From assembly GCA_027257055.1 (NCBI GenBank), contig JAPVLO010000007.1:2418001-2482000 (forward strand): 64,000 bases of DNA, read 5' to 3'. Position 1 is the first letter of the stretch. The number at the start of each line of letters is the position of its first letter. This document shows, in pieces, positions 1 through 13,262 of the stretch. The position numbers were made by a program, and so were the translations under genes. The notes below the pieces were generated by a model. It was given only the letters and a program-made list of their open reading frames with translations. It ran no database searches and was not told where the DNA came from. Source of the stretch: Cephalopachus bancanus (lineage: Eukaryota > Chordata > Mammalia > Primates > Tarsiidae).

Positions 1-3000
1 AAGAGGTCTGACAGGAATAGAGATATGGGCCAGTAGTTGTTTCAGCATCACATTGACATTCAGCTTTGTAGAACTCCAGTTATTACAGCTGAATTATAAA
101 CTTAAGAATGGATCTCACTGTTTAGGGGTTATACTACAATAAAATGAAATCCCCCCTCTGATTCTTCTGGTACCTACACAGCCTCCACTGACCCACTGAC
201 CAGCTGGTCTACATGTTTACACAGGCACCTGTTCTGGGCAGTAGAAGCCCTTGTTGGCTCTTTCCCCCATTTTGTCCCTTCTGCTGAAGGCTCAAGGTAA
301 GAGCTGAAGACATTCATATTGTCATGAGGCAAGCAAAGGGAGAAAGTGCCGCCCTTTCCTGGCTAGATCACTTTGGAATCTATCCCCCTGTGCCTATGAG
401 AAGACTGGGACAGCACTGATTCTGTACCGATACACATCCCAGCCTGACCCATCTAGACAAAGAGTCTAGCATAGCTCTGCCCCAGCCACTGGACACATTT
501 CGCCTGGGCTGTGTTTCCCTGAGTAGGTTTTCATTAAAGTAGCAAAATATCAAGGGTAAAGGTGAAGGATGACTTTAAGACAAAGGCTTCAAACTTTGGC
601 CCTATCTATGACCAAAGCAAAGAAATTCTCCTCTGTGGTCCAAACCATCTGTGACATGAAGTTAGCATACCAAAATACTTTGGTCAATTTTACACAGTAT
701 AGAAGTGACATGAGAGGCACAGAGATCACCCTACTTTGTTTATCATAAAGCTACTCTGAAAATTTAGATCTTACAAACATCTATTTCCTTCACTAATTCC
801 AAGTAGGTAAAAAGACTGGAAGTTGGTCATGTAGGTCTCAAAATATAATCAAATCTCATCACCTAATGGCTTCTGTCTCATTTGTCAAGCATCTCATACT
901 TAAAGATCAGATGTCATTTTTGAGCTCAGTAGTAGAGGTAAACCCTTAGCAAGAAAGTTGTGCTGAGCACATTCACATGTGAAGTCATGCCAGTGACTAG
1001 GAAGGGCAGACAGTTCTACCAGATCGCTGGATTTGGAGGGCATGGGGATGCAACTCCAGATCTCTACCAAAAACTTGTTGCCTCCACTTCTGGGAGCACC
1101 ATCAGCAGCCTCCAGCCAACACCTCCTTCAGAGTTGACCTCCACTTCAAGGCCATGCCCTTCCCCTACCTCATGCATTACTGACCACAGTGGGTGTATGA
1201 AGGCAGTGATCTCAGGCCACCCTGGAGCAACCATGAAAGGCCACATGCATGGCAATGTCAGTTAAGACATTGCTGGGCCCGCACCACAGTTACCTGCTCC
1301 TGCTGCACAATCCTGCTTCCTTTCCCATCCCTTAGACAGAATCATATCTCTAAATACTATATTTCATGCCAAATTTCACTTCCTTCTGTTTCCAAACAAT
1401 ACAACCTGCAACACCAGGCAAAAGAGCTTTGAGAAATGTGACCTTCTGTGTCCAGAATCCCTGCTCATCAAAAAAACAAAGTCCTCATTAACTCTCTGAA
1501 CATTCTCAAGTAACATTTTCTGCCCTATGCTGGCAACTCTGACTGCTGGTGTCTGAACTTCTTCAGTTTCCATAGTCACATGCCAACTCTCCCACTGTTA
1601 AGGCATGCCAATTATCTTATCTCTAGCATGGTAACATGCCCAGGGGATGACGTTTTTCCAAGAACACTTTCTGTGTCTTGCTTATCCAACTAAACACATA
1701 TATTTCTGAATAGTCAAAGTTGTTTCTACCTCTTGGTATTAGGAGAAAGCACTGCCTATTGTAAGATCAATGGCTTAGACAGAGTCCAATAACTGGATCT
1801 ACACATTCAGTGATGCCAGGGAGGGTCTTCACTCAGAGACCCCAAACTGGTAGTGGGAAATGAAGTATATTCATCTTCCTACCAGTAGAATTCTCAGAGA
1901 ATAATGATTGAAAACCAGCACTGCTGCATAATCCTTGAGACCTTAAAAAATACAAATATTAAACATACATAAGCAAAAAAAGTCTCTATTAATATATCCC
2001 CAAAAAGCAATAGGTCAAATCATAGAAGTCAGTTTTAAACCTATACCAACGCCTGCGCTTAATTACCTTGGAAAGTCATTTGTCTATAAATTCCATGTAT
2101 GGTAACATCAACCATAACACCAAGGAAAATCATATCACACAAAACTCTGTAAGACCTGCTTTGACTAGCATAAAACACCATAACTGTGTTGTTCCTTAAA
2201 ATATTTTATCTTTTCTGAAAGTGCCAACAGCCAAATTTGTCATGAACCAAAGTACCATAGAGAGATTCCTTATTAATATGATATCACTATTCACACATTT
2301 GACATGATTGGCAAAATTTTCTACAAAGAGATACTACACAAATTACAAATGCACAAAAGTGACCTCATGAGTCTTCACCAAAATATGCAGCTTCATGAGA
2401 GAATAGGGAGGATGGTCGTGTCTCTTACTTTGCTGTGCTTCATCACTGATATTCCTCACATTGAGAAATGTTTTATGAGCCTACAAGGCCTAGGAAGTCT
2501 TGGATTGATAAAACTGTACAGTAAAATATATGCACAGTGAAAACATAGAGGACACACTAAGCCACAAATGTATTCTTTCTGATGAAGCATTTTTTTCTAT
2601 GCGCAACAGAAAAATGAGAACATGATGTTGGTTGTGGAAATGCACCATGCTGCTCCAGCACAGGCACTCATGGAAGACTTGCCATCCTCAGTCCCCTGCA
2701 GCATCTGCTCCCCAGCCTGGAATCCCCTCTCTCCTAAACACATTGAGTCCTCTACTGTGAGACTACTTTTATTTTTAGCTTAATCTATTATTCTACCAAA
2801 AACTGCCTGCACCCAGAGCTCTATGCCACAGACAGGTTTTTCATAAAACATAATACATTTAATCAAATTTCTATAACAGGAGCTTTCAGAATGAAGACCC
2901 AAAGACAATGGGAAAACTTTTTATTTTGATACTTAGGTTCAGTGAAGAACTGTGATAGGAAAAAAAGAATATGATATAATTGAGTAGACTGAGAGGGGTC

Positions 3001-3740
3001 ACCCAGCAAGGTCTGCCTGGCTAGACTCTTATTGGTCTCTCTGTAGCATCCCTTCCTCTGGGTATTGGGCAGGATCCCTCTAGAATGATGGTCTGATGAC
3101 TTACTATTAGTCTAGGTTGGTCAAGCTATTTCATTATCACTTACACATAGAGGCAAAGGGAAGGTGAGAGTCATATTTCTTGGGAAAGAGGATTTCTAGT
3201 TTCTATACCTGCCTTGGGAAAAAAGAATAGGAAACAAGAAAGCAGGAGATGAGGTCACAGAAAGAACTTCTTTCTGAAGTTGCTCCTGGGCCCTTCCCAT
3301 CAGTTTTAGTTCAAAGTTCTCAGCAGGCCAAAATACTACTCTCACTGTGTATCACTTCTCCATGGAATGTTTTCTAAGAAGCTTCTTATTTGAGAATCCA
3401 GACACCCCAAGGCTTTTCAGGGAACACAGCTCTGCTGGATAACTGAGCACTGCCCTCTCCTGGCCAACACATCCATTAGGTCCAACAGTGACTGCCCTGG
3501 GGTTCAGTCTTGGTGCAGGACCACCCCTGTCTTCCAAGGCATAGAGTCAGAAATTCAGTTCACAGCCAAGTCCTATAGGCTCAGATTCCTCATTCTGGAG
3601 TTAAATGCATGTCCCTTGGAGGAAAGCTCAAATGATTTACTTGTCTGATCCATCTGGTCAAATGAGCCAGTTAGGGATCTACAGAAGAACTGTTTAGTTT
3701 AGTTTTCCAATATAGACTTACCATTAGGTGGAGTTCCAGG
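1..3740. other. Old diverged non-coding sequence, no gene recognised
   Basis: No open frame here is longer than about 100 codons and none resembles a known protein. From about 1560 onward the sequence has short collinear matches with 22130-23700 and 44690-47700 (for example 1770-1815 against 44925-44970), so it is one of three diverged copies in the window. The left edge is cut by the window. Confidence 0.5.
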
Positions 3741-3749
3741 CTGCAGTTC

Positions 3750-4042
3750 TTTTTTTTTTTTTTTTCAGTTGGAGTCTCATTCCATTACCCAGGCTGGAGC
3801 GCAGTGGCATGCTCACAGCCACCCCAGTGTTGAACTGCTGAGTTCCAGTGATCCTTCCGCCTCAGCCTTCCAAGTAACTAGAACTACAGGCGTGCACTAC
3901 CAGCTAATTTTTTTTATTTTATTGTAGAGACAATGTCTTGCCAAGCTTCCCTGGCTGGTCTCAAACCCATGGACTCAAGCAATCCACTCTCTTTAGCCTC
4001 CCAAAGTGCTGGGATTACAGGCTGAGCCACTGAGCCCAGCCA
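3750..4042 (-). mobile_element. Alu SINE, antisense
   Basis: A poly(T) run at 3750-3765 is followed by the reverse complement of a dimeric Alu, ending in the usual CCTCCCAAAGTGCTGGGATTACAGG region and an Alu 5' end at about 4042. It is flanked by an 11-bp duplication with one mismatch, CTGCAGTTCTT at 3741-3751 and CTGCAATTCTT at 4046-4056. It is one of the more diverged Alus here. Confidence 0.93.
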
Positions 4043-4056
4043 AGACTGCAATTCTT

Positions 4057-4864
4057 TCTACCAATTGGGATAACTTCAGGTCCAATGCTTGGGAGACAGA
4101 CCTCTGGTTGAGCATGTTCCTGATTGTTCTTAATGGAGAGATAAACACTTCTCCAAAAGACAAGGTTACCAACAACAAGGTTCTATGCCTTACATCCTTA
4201 CCTGACCCACAATACAATAACTGATCAATTTAGAAGGATAATATAGAATATATAGCTGTGCCACACAGGTAACTTCAATAATTTATTCTTTTATATCCTG
4301 TAACTCCAAGCAAGTGTAGTTAGTGGGCCAGACCTCTCCATTGCTCAGAATCATAGGCTTGCCTGTGCCCTAGAAAGCTTGGTACAGAGAAGTTCCCAGC
4401 TCTGATTACAGACTGGCACTTAGACAAGGAGCTACAAGAAAGACTTTTGTATGTCCTTCAAGTCCAAGTGTGTTTATGCACACTTCTTGTATATCTCCTC
4501 TTAGCCTGAGAACTCTTCATTCTTTACAAGCTGGGAAGAGAATCCTTCATGCTCAACGCAACACAGGGAGTCTTGAAAACAAGTAATATCAGAGGTCTAA
4601 CATCACTACAGACTTCAATTCCATCCTAATGCCAATAACCTTAAGAGGACATTTCATCACACTTTGTCCTAAAGGAAGAGGGCTTGTGACTCAGCAATAT
4701 TCCATTTCTATCAATACCTTCTGGATAAAATAGACAGATATCATTCCTACCTCATTGTCTTGACTTTTGGCTTACAGGTTTTGCAAGCAGGCCTAGGCAT
4801 TACTGACCATGAATACTATCCTGCTACCAATTCTTGCTAGAAAATAAGACTCAAACATTACTTC
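4057..4864. other. Old diverged sequence, left half of the L1 insertion target
   Basis: No gene is recognised. It shows weak collinear similarity to about 47150-47500. It continues on the far side of the nested L1 pair at 18013. Confidence 0.45.
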
Positions 4865-4876
4865 AAAAGTGTCCTC

Positions 4877-6616
4877 GAGGGAAGATGGCGACGACATAGG
4901 TGGAATTGTGAGATTCTCTGAACGTGAGTTCCCAAAAAGACTCTTACTCTTCTTCCCCCACCCCCCTGCCCACCACCAGCTGCACCGGTCTGAGGCCCGG
5001 GGACCCTCGGTCCTATGCAGGGCCGGACATTATGGTCCCTGGCTGCTGCTGCTCCACTACATGTGACCCCTGCCCATGCAGGAGTCTCAGGTCTCAGCTC
5101 CCTCCCTGGCTACATTGTCTTGCCCAGCACCCAGCACCAAGCCACCAGTCACCCAGGGAGGCTCTGGGCACCCGCCCCTCAGAGATACTGGTTCCATTTC
5201 TGGCTGAAGTACCCTGTGAGGGGCCCAGAGCCACTCTCGCCACTCACTATCTGACCTTTGGAGATTTGGAGCTCTGGAGTTCTGGGCCCACCCTGGTTGA
5301 GGCACCCAGTGTGCTACCCAATGCTTGTGTAAGGGAACAGCATATCTTAAGGAGGTGCTGATCAGAGGCTCTCAGCTCCAGAGGAGGGAACTCCTGACTC
5401 CCTCCTCCACCCCAGCCTGCTGGTGACACCCTGGATCCAGTGTCCAGCTGTGCAGCTGATCCCTGGTGCCTCGCACACCACCACAGCCCATCATAGTGGA
5501 TCACCCAGGGACCCAGAATAGCAGAGAGAAAGGATCCGTGAAAAAGGAGCTGCCACCGCAGCCATTCTCCAGGCAGAGATTTGCATTGCCCTGCCCACCT
5601 ACAAGCAGCCTCCACCTTGGTTCCTAAGGTAAAGTCACTAAACAGGAGTCAAATCCCACCCTACGCTGAATCAGACACAGGCAACTAAGAGTTACAGACC
5701 TCCCAGGCAGCAGACTAAACGAACAAACCCAAGTTTCGAGTAAATCTAGCTGTCTGCAATGAAAACAAAGGGGAGAGGCTGGAGATCAGAGCTGAAGAGA
5801 CTTTAGACACTCAGGAAAGATTCCAGGGCTAGTCTGGTTTCTTATTTTGACTTTTGATTTTATCATTTTGAGTGTTTTGATCACTTTTGCTTGCTTTTTG
5901 ACAGACACTATCTGTTTGGGCTAGGGAAAACGCATCAAAAGTCATGATTTTATTGGTCTGTCTTTGTGTAGCTACCAATATTCTTTAGGGAATTTTGCCA
6001 GCATTTTTTTTCACTTCTCTCGTGCTTGTGTTTCTTTTTCACCTGTTAGTTGGTATGTATGTCTGTTTTCCCTCTCACTCTTCTCTCTTTCTAACTTCCT
6101 ATTGACCCCTCCTTCTTCCATCATTTTCCTCTTTTGTACCTCCTTTTGTTCCAGGGATCAAACCTACATCCCACTGCACAGACAGATTGTAAGGCAGTGG
6201 GAAATAGGTTTCAGTGTGCTCATACACCTGTTGGTGGATGCTGGAATCAGCATATAGATTCTGAATCACAGCTTCCCCTCAATTAAACCTCAAAACTGCA
6301 AAAAGTGCAGCCCAGAGTCCACACTCCAACCACAAAAGCAAACAGAGCCAGAGGACCCTCATAAGGAAGAACAGGAGACTGCACAAGCGAAGCAAAAGAA
6401 AGCCCACTTTCTCTGAAAAACAGAATTAAAGAAGGGGAGGGAAAGGGGGAGAGAGACAAAAATCTACACAAATGAAGAAAAACCAAAAGAAGAATATGGG
6501 TCACTCCCAGACCCTTGGGAGGGCAGGCACTGAGAAAACTGACTTCGGAATGCAAACAATGAAGAGCCCCCCAGAATGACTGGTCTCAAACTACAAACCT
6601 AGACATCAAGACATTA
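4877..6616 (+). promoter_or_regulatory. 5' UTR of the outer L1
   Basis: This is a long leader with a GC-rich first 750 bases (4980-5620) and then a T-rich stretch (5960-6150). The last about 450 bases (from about 6150) resemble the leader of the inner L1 near 7870-8340. The first part does not look alike in the two elements. The YY1-like box at 4882-4889 marks the likely transcription start. Two open frames of 145 codons (4924-5361, plus) and 122 codons (5247-5615, minus) lie in the GC-rich part; neither resembles a known protein. Confidence 0.75.
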
Positions 6617-6808
6617 ATGGAGAGATTAAAAAGAATTAAGGAGAGACAAGAAGAAACTAGGAAGGAGCTGATAACTGAGATAACAGTAATAAAGAATACT
6701 CTGAATGAAATAATTAACAAACTGATAAGCATGGAAAGCAGAATTGCCCAAGCAGAAGAAAGAATCTCAGAGCTTGAGGACCAAAATATAGCACTAACCC
6801 AAACTGTT

Positions 6809-6823
6809 AAAACACAGAAAACA
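6809..6823 (+). repeat. Target-site duplication of the inner L1 (left copy)
   Basis: AAAACACAGAAAACA occurs here and again at 13263-13277. It is preceded by TT, giving the preferred L1 endonuclease site TT/AAAA. Confidence 0.95.
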
Positions 6824-8348
6824 GACATTCAGCAAGATGACGATGGGGCAACCTGGTCTGTGAAAACCTCTGCAAAGGAGAACTGCAGTGGGTCTCTGAC
6901 TCTCGCCCCGGGGGCTACGGAACCCAACATCACAGCCTGCTCTTCATATGGAGCTCAGTCATTGCCACCGCTGGGGCATCACAGTGGTCTGGACAGCCAC
7001 TGCAGCGCAGACACTGCCGCTGCAGTCGCCGCATTCACCACAGCCACCAACACTGCCGCCGGTAGCACATCGCACCACCCAGGCTGGAGGCGATCCACAA
7101 CTTCAGTCCTTGAAGCCCCTTCAGGGAAGATCTGCTGGGATCACTGCCACCTCTCCTGCGACCAAGACGTCCTGCCAACCATAAGTCTCCTGCCGTCTGC
7201 CCTGAGGCAAGCAGCCATCTTGCCATCTTCAGCCTCTGCCATCCCTGTCCGGCCCCACCCCCTCTGGGGCGAGCAGCTGAGATAGCACCACCTGCTGGCG
7301 ATTCAAGGTAACAACACTGAAACAGGAAAAACAAGCTTGATAAAGACATAGGCCAAAGTGGTGAGCAAAGGACGATCTGAACTGTCCTTCATAGCAGACC
7401 AGGGGCAACTGACCCTAACTGCAAACTAATTTACCAGCTTGAAAAGAAAACTAGAAATCAGACCTGAAAGGACATTGGACTTAAACAAATGTCACAGAGT
7501 GTGGTTCGTTAATTATGTTAGTTTAATGAATTAATTCTATTCCTACTGTATTGTTCCTTTTTTTCTTTTTTCCTCTTCCTTTTCTTCTCTTTTCTTCTCT
7601 CGGTAAACCATATCTTTGTATAGAGGAACAGCACACTAATAAGATGGTTGGATAGCTGGTATGATAGCACCACTATGTGTTTTATTTTTGTCTGTATGAG
7701 AGTTGGTTCATCTGTAGCTGTGGTCTATTGTTTTTATCTGTTTCAGTATAGGCCTCTCTCTCTATTTGTTGGCACACTTGTTTGTTTCCCCCCTTACTCC
7801 CTTATCTCTCCAGCCCCCTCTTCAACCCACTGTTTGCTCCATTCTCTCCCCTCTGCTAAGCACATTTTATTTCAGGGAGTAAATCTACAGCCCCACTGCA
7901 CGGACAGATTCCAAGGCAATGGGAAGTGGGTTCCAAATTATTCACACACCTGTCAGCGAATACCAGGACCTGCATATAGATTTTGAATCACAGCTCCCCC
8001 TTAAGTAAATCTCAAAACTGCAAAAAGGACCACCCCCAAACTACAGTGCAATTCCAGAATTGAACAAAGTAAGAGGGCACACATAAAGAATAGGAGATTG
8101 AACAAACAGAAGTAAAACCAATTCCTTTACACCCGAATAACAGAATTAAAGAAGACGGTGGCGTGGAGGGAAGGGAAAAGTAGGGAGGGGGACAAACCGC
8201 ACAAATGAATAAAAACCAAAAGAAGAATATAGGTCTCACACAGACACCTGGGAGATCAGACACTGAGAAAACAGATTCTGGAACACAAACAATGAAGAGC
8301 CCCCAGAATGACTGGTCACATGCAACAAACCCAGACATCAAGATATTA
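6824..8348 (+). promoter_or_regulatory. 5' UTR of the inner L1
   Basis: The leader begins with an AGATGACGATGGGGC stretch (GATGG core at 6842-6846) where the outer element has AAGATGGC. A GC-rich block runs from 6850 to 7310, followed by a pyrimidine-rich block at about 7555-7870. From about 7870 it can be aligned with the outer leader (GGACAGATTCCAAGGCAATGGG region against 6179-6205). The GC-rich start differs between the two L1s. Confidence 0.75.
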
Positions 8349-9170
8349 ATGGAGAGAATTTAAAAAATTGAGGAGAGACAAGAGGAAAATAGGAAGGAGC
8401 TGATGTGAGAAATGACAGCAGTAAAGAATACTGTGATGGAAATGAATAACAGACTAATGAGCATGGAAAGCAGAATCAGTCAAGCAGAAAAAAGAATCTC
8501 AGAGCTCAAAGACCAAAACACAGAACTAACCCAAAGTGTCAAAAGCATAGAAAAGAAGGTCAAAAAGACAGAACAAAACCTGCAAGAGATGAATAATCAC
8601 TTCAAGAGAACAAACCTAAGAGTAATTGGGCTTCCTGAGGCAGAGAGAGAAACAGAAACCACACTGGAACAAACATTTCATGAAATCATTCAAGAAAACT
8701 TCCCTCATCTCATCAAGGATGAAAAAATTCAAAGACAAGAGATTCAGAGAACCCCTGCAAGACAACAAATGAGAAGACCAACTCCCAGACACATAATAAT
8801 TCACCTAAACAAAGTAGCTATAAAAGAAAAAATCCGAAAGGCAGCAAGAGAAAAAGGCCAGACTACCTACCAGGGAAAACCAAATAGAATAGCAGCAGAT
8901 TTATCCACAGAAACCCTTCAGGCTAGGAGAGCCTGGAGCCCTATCTTCAAAGTTCTAAAAGATAAATAATTTCAACCAAGAATAACCTACCCAGCCAAAC
9001 TAAGCTTCATTAGTGAGGGAGAATTGAAATCTTTTCCAGATATCCAATCCCTAAGAACCTATGCTGCCACCAGACCACCTCTACAAGAAACACTTAAGAA
9101 AGTACTGAACACAGAAGAAAAAGAAAAAAGAACAACAACATTCTTCACAAGAGTGCAGGCAAAATATTAA
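8349..9170 (+). pseudogene. ORF1 of the inner L1
   Basis: This is the L1 RNA-binding chaperone. The longest open part is 8412-8969 (185 codons): a coiled coil with ESRISQAEKRISELKDQ heptads, then the RNA-recognition region (RVIGLPEAERETE) and most of the C-terminal domain. The upstream ATG at 8349 meets TAA after four codons, and a TGA lies at about 8403. Translation stops at TAA 8967-8969 in a place where the outer copy has a CAA codon. The frame is otherwise readable to TAA 9168-9170. ORF1 is thus broken at both ends. Confidence 0.85.
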
Positions 9171-9242
9171 AAACACACAAGAGCCAACTCCAGAACCCAA
9201 AGGAAGACAACAAACAAACAGGAACAACTATGTAAGAACCTT

Positions 9243-12200
9243 ATGATAGGGATCAACTCTTGCATTTCAATTATTAGCCTAAATGTGAATGGACTGAATG
9301 CACCACTGAAAAGACATGGAATAGAAAAATGGATAAAATATCATCAGGTAACAATCTATTGCCTTCAAGAGGCTCACCTCACTAGAAAGGACACCCACAG
9401 GTTCAAAGTAAGAGGATAGGAAACAAACTTTCAGGCGAACGGAATACAAAAGAAAGGAGGAGTAGCGATCTTAATTTCAGACAAAATACCCTTCAAGCTA
9501 TTAAAAATCAAAAAAGATACAGAAGGCCACTACATACTGACAAAAGGCTCAATCCATCAACAAAAAATATATATCCTAAACATGTATGCACCCAACATAG
9601 GTACACCAACTTTCATAAAGCAACTTCTAGGAAAACTAAAGAAAGATATTGACTCTAACACCATCACAACTGGGGACTTTAATACCCCACTCACAACCCT
9701 AGACAGATCATCAGGACAAAAAATCAGCAAGGATATCCGGAACCTCAGTGTGACTGTGGACCAAATGGACTTAATTGATACCTACAGAACACTTCATCCA
9801 AAGACCACAGACTACACATTCTACTCATCACCACATAGAACATATTTTAAGATCGACCACATACCCGGCCATAAAGCAAGCATAAGCAAATTTAAAAGGA
9901 CCGAAATTCTACCATGTACCTTCTAGGACCACAGTGGAATAAAAATAAACATTGACACCGACAAAGTCCCCACAAAACCCACAAAGACATGGACACTAAA
10001 CAGCATGATGCTAAACAACTCCTGGGTCAATGATGAAATCAAAGCAGAGATCAAAAGATACCTGGAAACAAATGAAAATGAAGAAACACCTTACCAAAAT
10101 CTCTGGGACGCCATGAAAGCTGTCATAAGAGGGGAATTTATGCCCCTACAAACACACATGAAGAAAATGGAAGGAACTGAAATTCACAACCTAACAAACC
10201 ACCTACAGAAGCTGGAAAAGCAAGACAACAAAACCCTAATTTCAGCAGAAGAATCCAGATCACCAAAATAAAAGCCCAAATCCAGGACATAGAAGACAAA
10301 AAGATAATACAAAAAAATCAATGAAACAAAAAGCTGGGTCTTCGAAAGAATAAACAACATCGATGGTCCCCTAGCTAGACTGACCAAGAAAAAAAGAGAA
10401 AAAAACCAAATAAGCACAATCAGAAACACAAAAGATGAAGTCATATCTGACCCTGAAGAAATACAAAAGATCATTAGAGACTACTACGTACACTTGTATG
10501 GAAACAAACTTGAAAACCTTAAGGAAATGGAGGGCTTTCTGACATCACACAACCTACCTAGGTTGGAACCAAAAGAAATTAAGGCCCTAAATATACCAAT
10601 AACAATCAAGGAAATTGACTACATAATAAGAAAGCTTCCTACAAAAAAATAGCCTTAGTCCACATGGCTTTCCAGCAGAATTATACAAGATATTAAAGGA
10701 GGATCTGATACCAATCCTACTGAAGTTATTCCAGGCAATTGAAAAAGATGGAACTCTCCCCAAATCATTTTGCGAAGCCAACATCACAATGATACCCAAG
10801 CCAGGTAAAGATCCAACAAAGAAAGAGAACTACAGGCCAATATCTTTGATGAACATAGACGCTAAAATTCTCAACAAGATCCTAGCAAACCGGATTCACC
10901 AACACATCTCAAAAATCATCCACTATGACCAAGTAGGCTTCATTTCTGGGATGCAAGTCTGGTTCAACATTCGTAAAACCATAAATGTAATTAAATACAT
11001 CAACAGATGTCAAAACAAACACCACATGATCATATCATTAGATGCAGAAAAAGTTTTTGATAAAATCCAGCACCTCTTCTTGATAAAAACCCTTGAACCT
11101 CTAGGCATTCGGGGAACATACCTCAAAATATTAAAAGCCATCTACGAGAAACCCACAGCCAGCATACTCCTAAATGGACAAAAATTGGAACCAATTACCT
11201 TGAAAACCGGAAGTAGACAAGGATGCCCACTCTCACCCCTCCTGTTCAACATAGTATTGGAAGTCCTGGCTAGAGCAATCAGAGAAGAGAGGGCAATCAG
11301 GGGTATCCAAATAGAAAAAGAGGAAGTCAAGTTATCTCTCTTTGCAGATGATATGATTGTGTACCTTGAAAACCCAAGAGACTCTGTCAAAAGCCTCCTT
11401 ACATTGATAAAGGCCTTTGGCAAAGTCTCAGGATACAAAATAAATGTACAAAAGACAATTGCATTTCTCTACACCAATAATAAAAAAACAGAACCCAAAT
11501 AAAAAACACAATTCCATTCACAATAGCCACAAAAAAAAATGAAATACCTTGGCATCTTCCTAACCAGATAAGTGAAAGACTGTTACATGAAAATTACAAA
11601 ACACTGCTCAAAGAAATCAAAGATGACACAAACAAGTGAAAAAATATCCCATGCTCATGGATTGGAAGGATCAACATTGTGAAGATGTCCATCTTATCTA
11701 AGGCAATCTACAAATTCAATGCAATACCCATCAAATTACCAGCAACATTCTTCTCGGACCTAGAAAAAACAACACATGAATTCATATGGAAACAAAAACG
11801 TCCAAGAATAGACAGAAGAATCCTCAAAAAAAAAAAAAAAAAAAGCAGGTGGTATCACATTACCAGACTTCAAACTTTACTATAAAGCTACAATCATCAA
11901 AACAGCTTGGTATTGCTAAAGGAATAGGCATATAGATCAATGGAATAGAATTGAGATTCCAGAAGAAAAACCTCAATTTCTCAACCAACTGATCTTCTAC
12001 AAAGCCCCCACCACCTACCACTGGGGAGAGGAGAACCTATTCAGTAAATGGTGCTGGGAAAACTGGCTGACCACATGCAGAAGATTCAAACAGGACCCCT
12101 CTCTATCCCCATGCACAAAGGTTAACTCCAAATGGATCAGAGACCTAAATGTAAAACCTCAAACCATAAGAACCTTAGAAAAGGAAGGAAATACCCTCAT

Positions 12201-13011
12201 GGAAATCAGAACTGGAATCCAATTCCTGAACAAAACTGAAACCCACAGGTCATAAGGGAGAAGATAGACAAGTGGGACCTCATTAAACTGACAAGCTTCT
12301 GCAAAGCCAAAGAAACCATCAAGAGAGCAGGGAGACAGCCTAAAGACTGGGAAAAAGTATTTGCCAACTCCAGGTCTGACAAAGGCTTAACATCCTAGAT
12401 CTACAGGGAACTCAAATGTGCTGAAAAGAAAAAAACAAACAACCCCATTATAAAATGGGCAAAATATATGAACAGACATTTCACAAAGAAGACATCCAAG
12501 CAGCCAACAGACACATGAAGAAATGCTCATCCTCACTAATCATCAGGGAGATGCAAATCAAAACCACACTGAGATACACCTAACTCCAGTCAGAATGGCA
12601 ATTATCAACAACTCAAAAAATAACAGCTGCTGGAGAGGGTGTGGGGAAAAGGGAACACTTCTTCACTGTTGGTGGGAGTGTAAACTAGTGCAACCTCTGT
12701 GGAAAGCAGTGTGGCGATTGCTAACAGCTCTAATAATCGACCTTCCATATGACCCTGCAATCCCCCTACTGGGAATATACCCTGAAGACCTCAAATCACT
12801 CTATAAAAAAGATACCTGCACATGTATGTTTATTGCAGCATTGTTCACAATAGCAAGAACCTGGAAACAACCATGCTGCCCATCAAAAGAAGACTGGATT
12901 AAAAAAATGTGGTACATATACATGATGGAATACTACGCAGCCATAAAAAAGAATAAAATCATGAATTTCACAGCAACCTGGATGGAACTAGAGTCTGTAA
13001 TACTTTCATAG
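9243..13011 (+). pseudogene. ORF2 of the inner L1 (endonuclease / reverse transcriptase)
   Basis: ORF2 encodes the L1 endonuclease and reverse transcriptase. From ATG 9243 the endonuclease start SLNVNGLNAPLKR is visible, followed by MYAPNIGTPTF, TGDFNTPL and the C-terminal endonuclease DHSGIKI. The RT domain is open for 237 codons at 10789-11502, with [34 protein letters not shown] and the catalytic FADDM. The C-terminal cysteine region [18 protein letters not shown] lies at about 12628-12681. Stops include TAG near 9417 and TAG near 9925, and the frame shifts at several places, for example around 10265, 10645 and at the A-run 11827-11844. It is a recent but dead copy. Confidence 0.92.
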
Positions 13012-13262
13012 AAACAAAGATCCGAGTATCACATGTTCTCACTCATATAATGCACCTTGAAGATCCAATGTAATACTATAAGAAAATGACTGACGGTACT
13101 GTGAAACTCAGGGGGGGGAAGGGGATGGGATTAACAGTCACAAATATCTGTCTAGGGATGGGGAAACACCTCTTATCAACAGGGTGCCTGACTGAAATGT
13201 AATTGTACACCTAACCCTTAACTCTACCCCACAAAATCATAATAAAAAATACTGATTAAAAA
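13012..13262 (+). other. 3' UTR and poly(A) end of the inner L1
   Basis: After the ORF2 stop come a G-rich tract (GGGGGGGAAGGGGATGGG at about 13111-13128), AATAAAAAATACTG near 13240, and a terminal A run that merges with the target-site duplication at 13263. The outer L1 has the matching G-rich tract at about 17844-17870. Confidence 0.8.

Larger units (their letters stand above)
6824..13262 (+). mobile_element. Full-length L1 retrotransposon (inner)
   Basis: A 6.4-kb L1 with 5' UTR (6824-8348), ORF1 (8349-9170), ORF2 (9243-13011), 3' UTR and poly(A) end (about 13255-13262). It is inserted in the same orientation in ORF1 of the outer L1. The 15-bp duplication on either side is perfect, so the insertion is younger than its host and clearly came by target-primed reverse transcription. 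Stops in ORF1 and ORF2 and an A18 run that breaks ORF2 make it inactive now. Confidence 0.95.

Noticed and set aside
960..1265. 101-codon open frame
   Set aside because: No recognisable motif or signal, and it lies in old diverged DNA. Chance is the simplest explanation.
4924..5615. Open frames of 145 (plus) and 122 (minus) codons
   Set aside because: They lie in the GC-rich 5' UTR of the outer L1, where few stops are expected. No motif is recognisable, and the inner L1 has nothing similar.
10184..10474. Minus-strand open frames inside the L1s (several of 60-98 codons)
   Set aside because: They are shadows of A-rich plus-strand ORF2; the hydrophobic composition comes from the reverse complement of lysine-rich coding.
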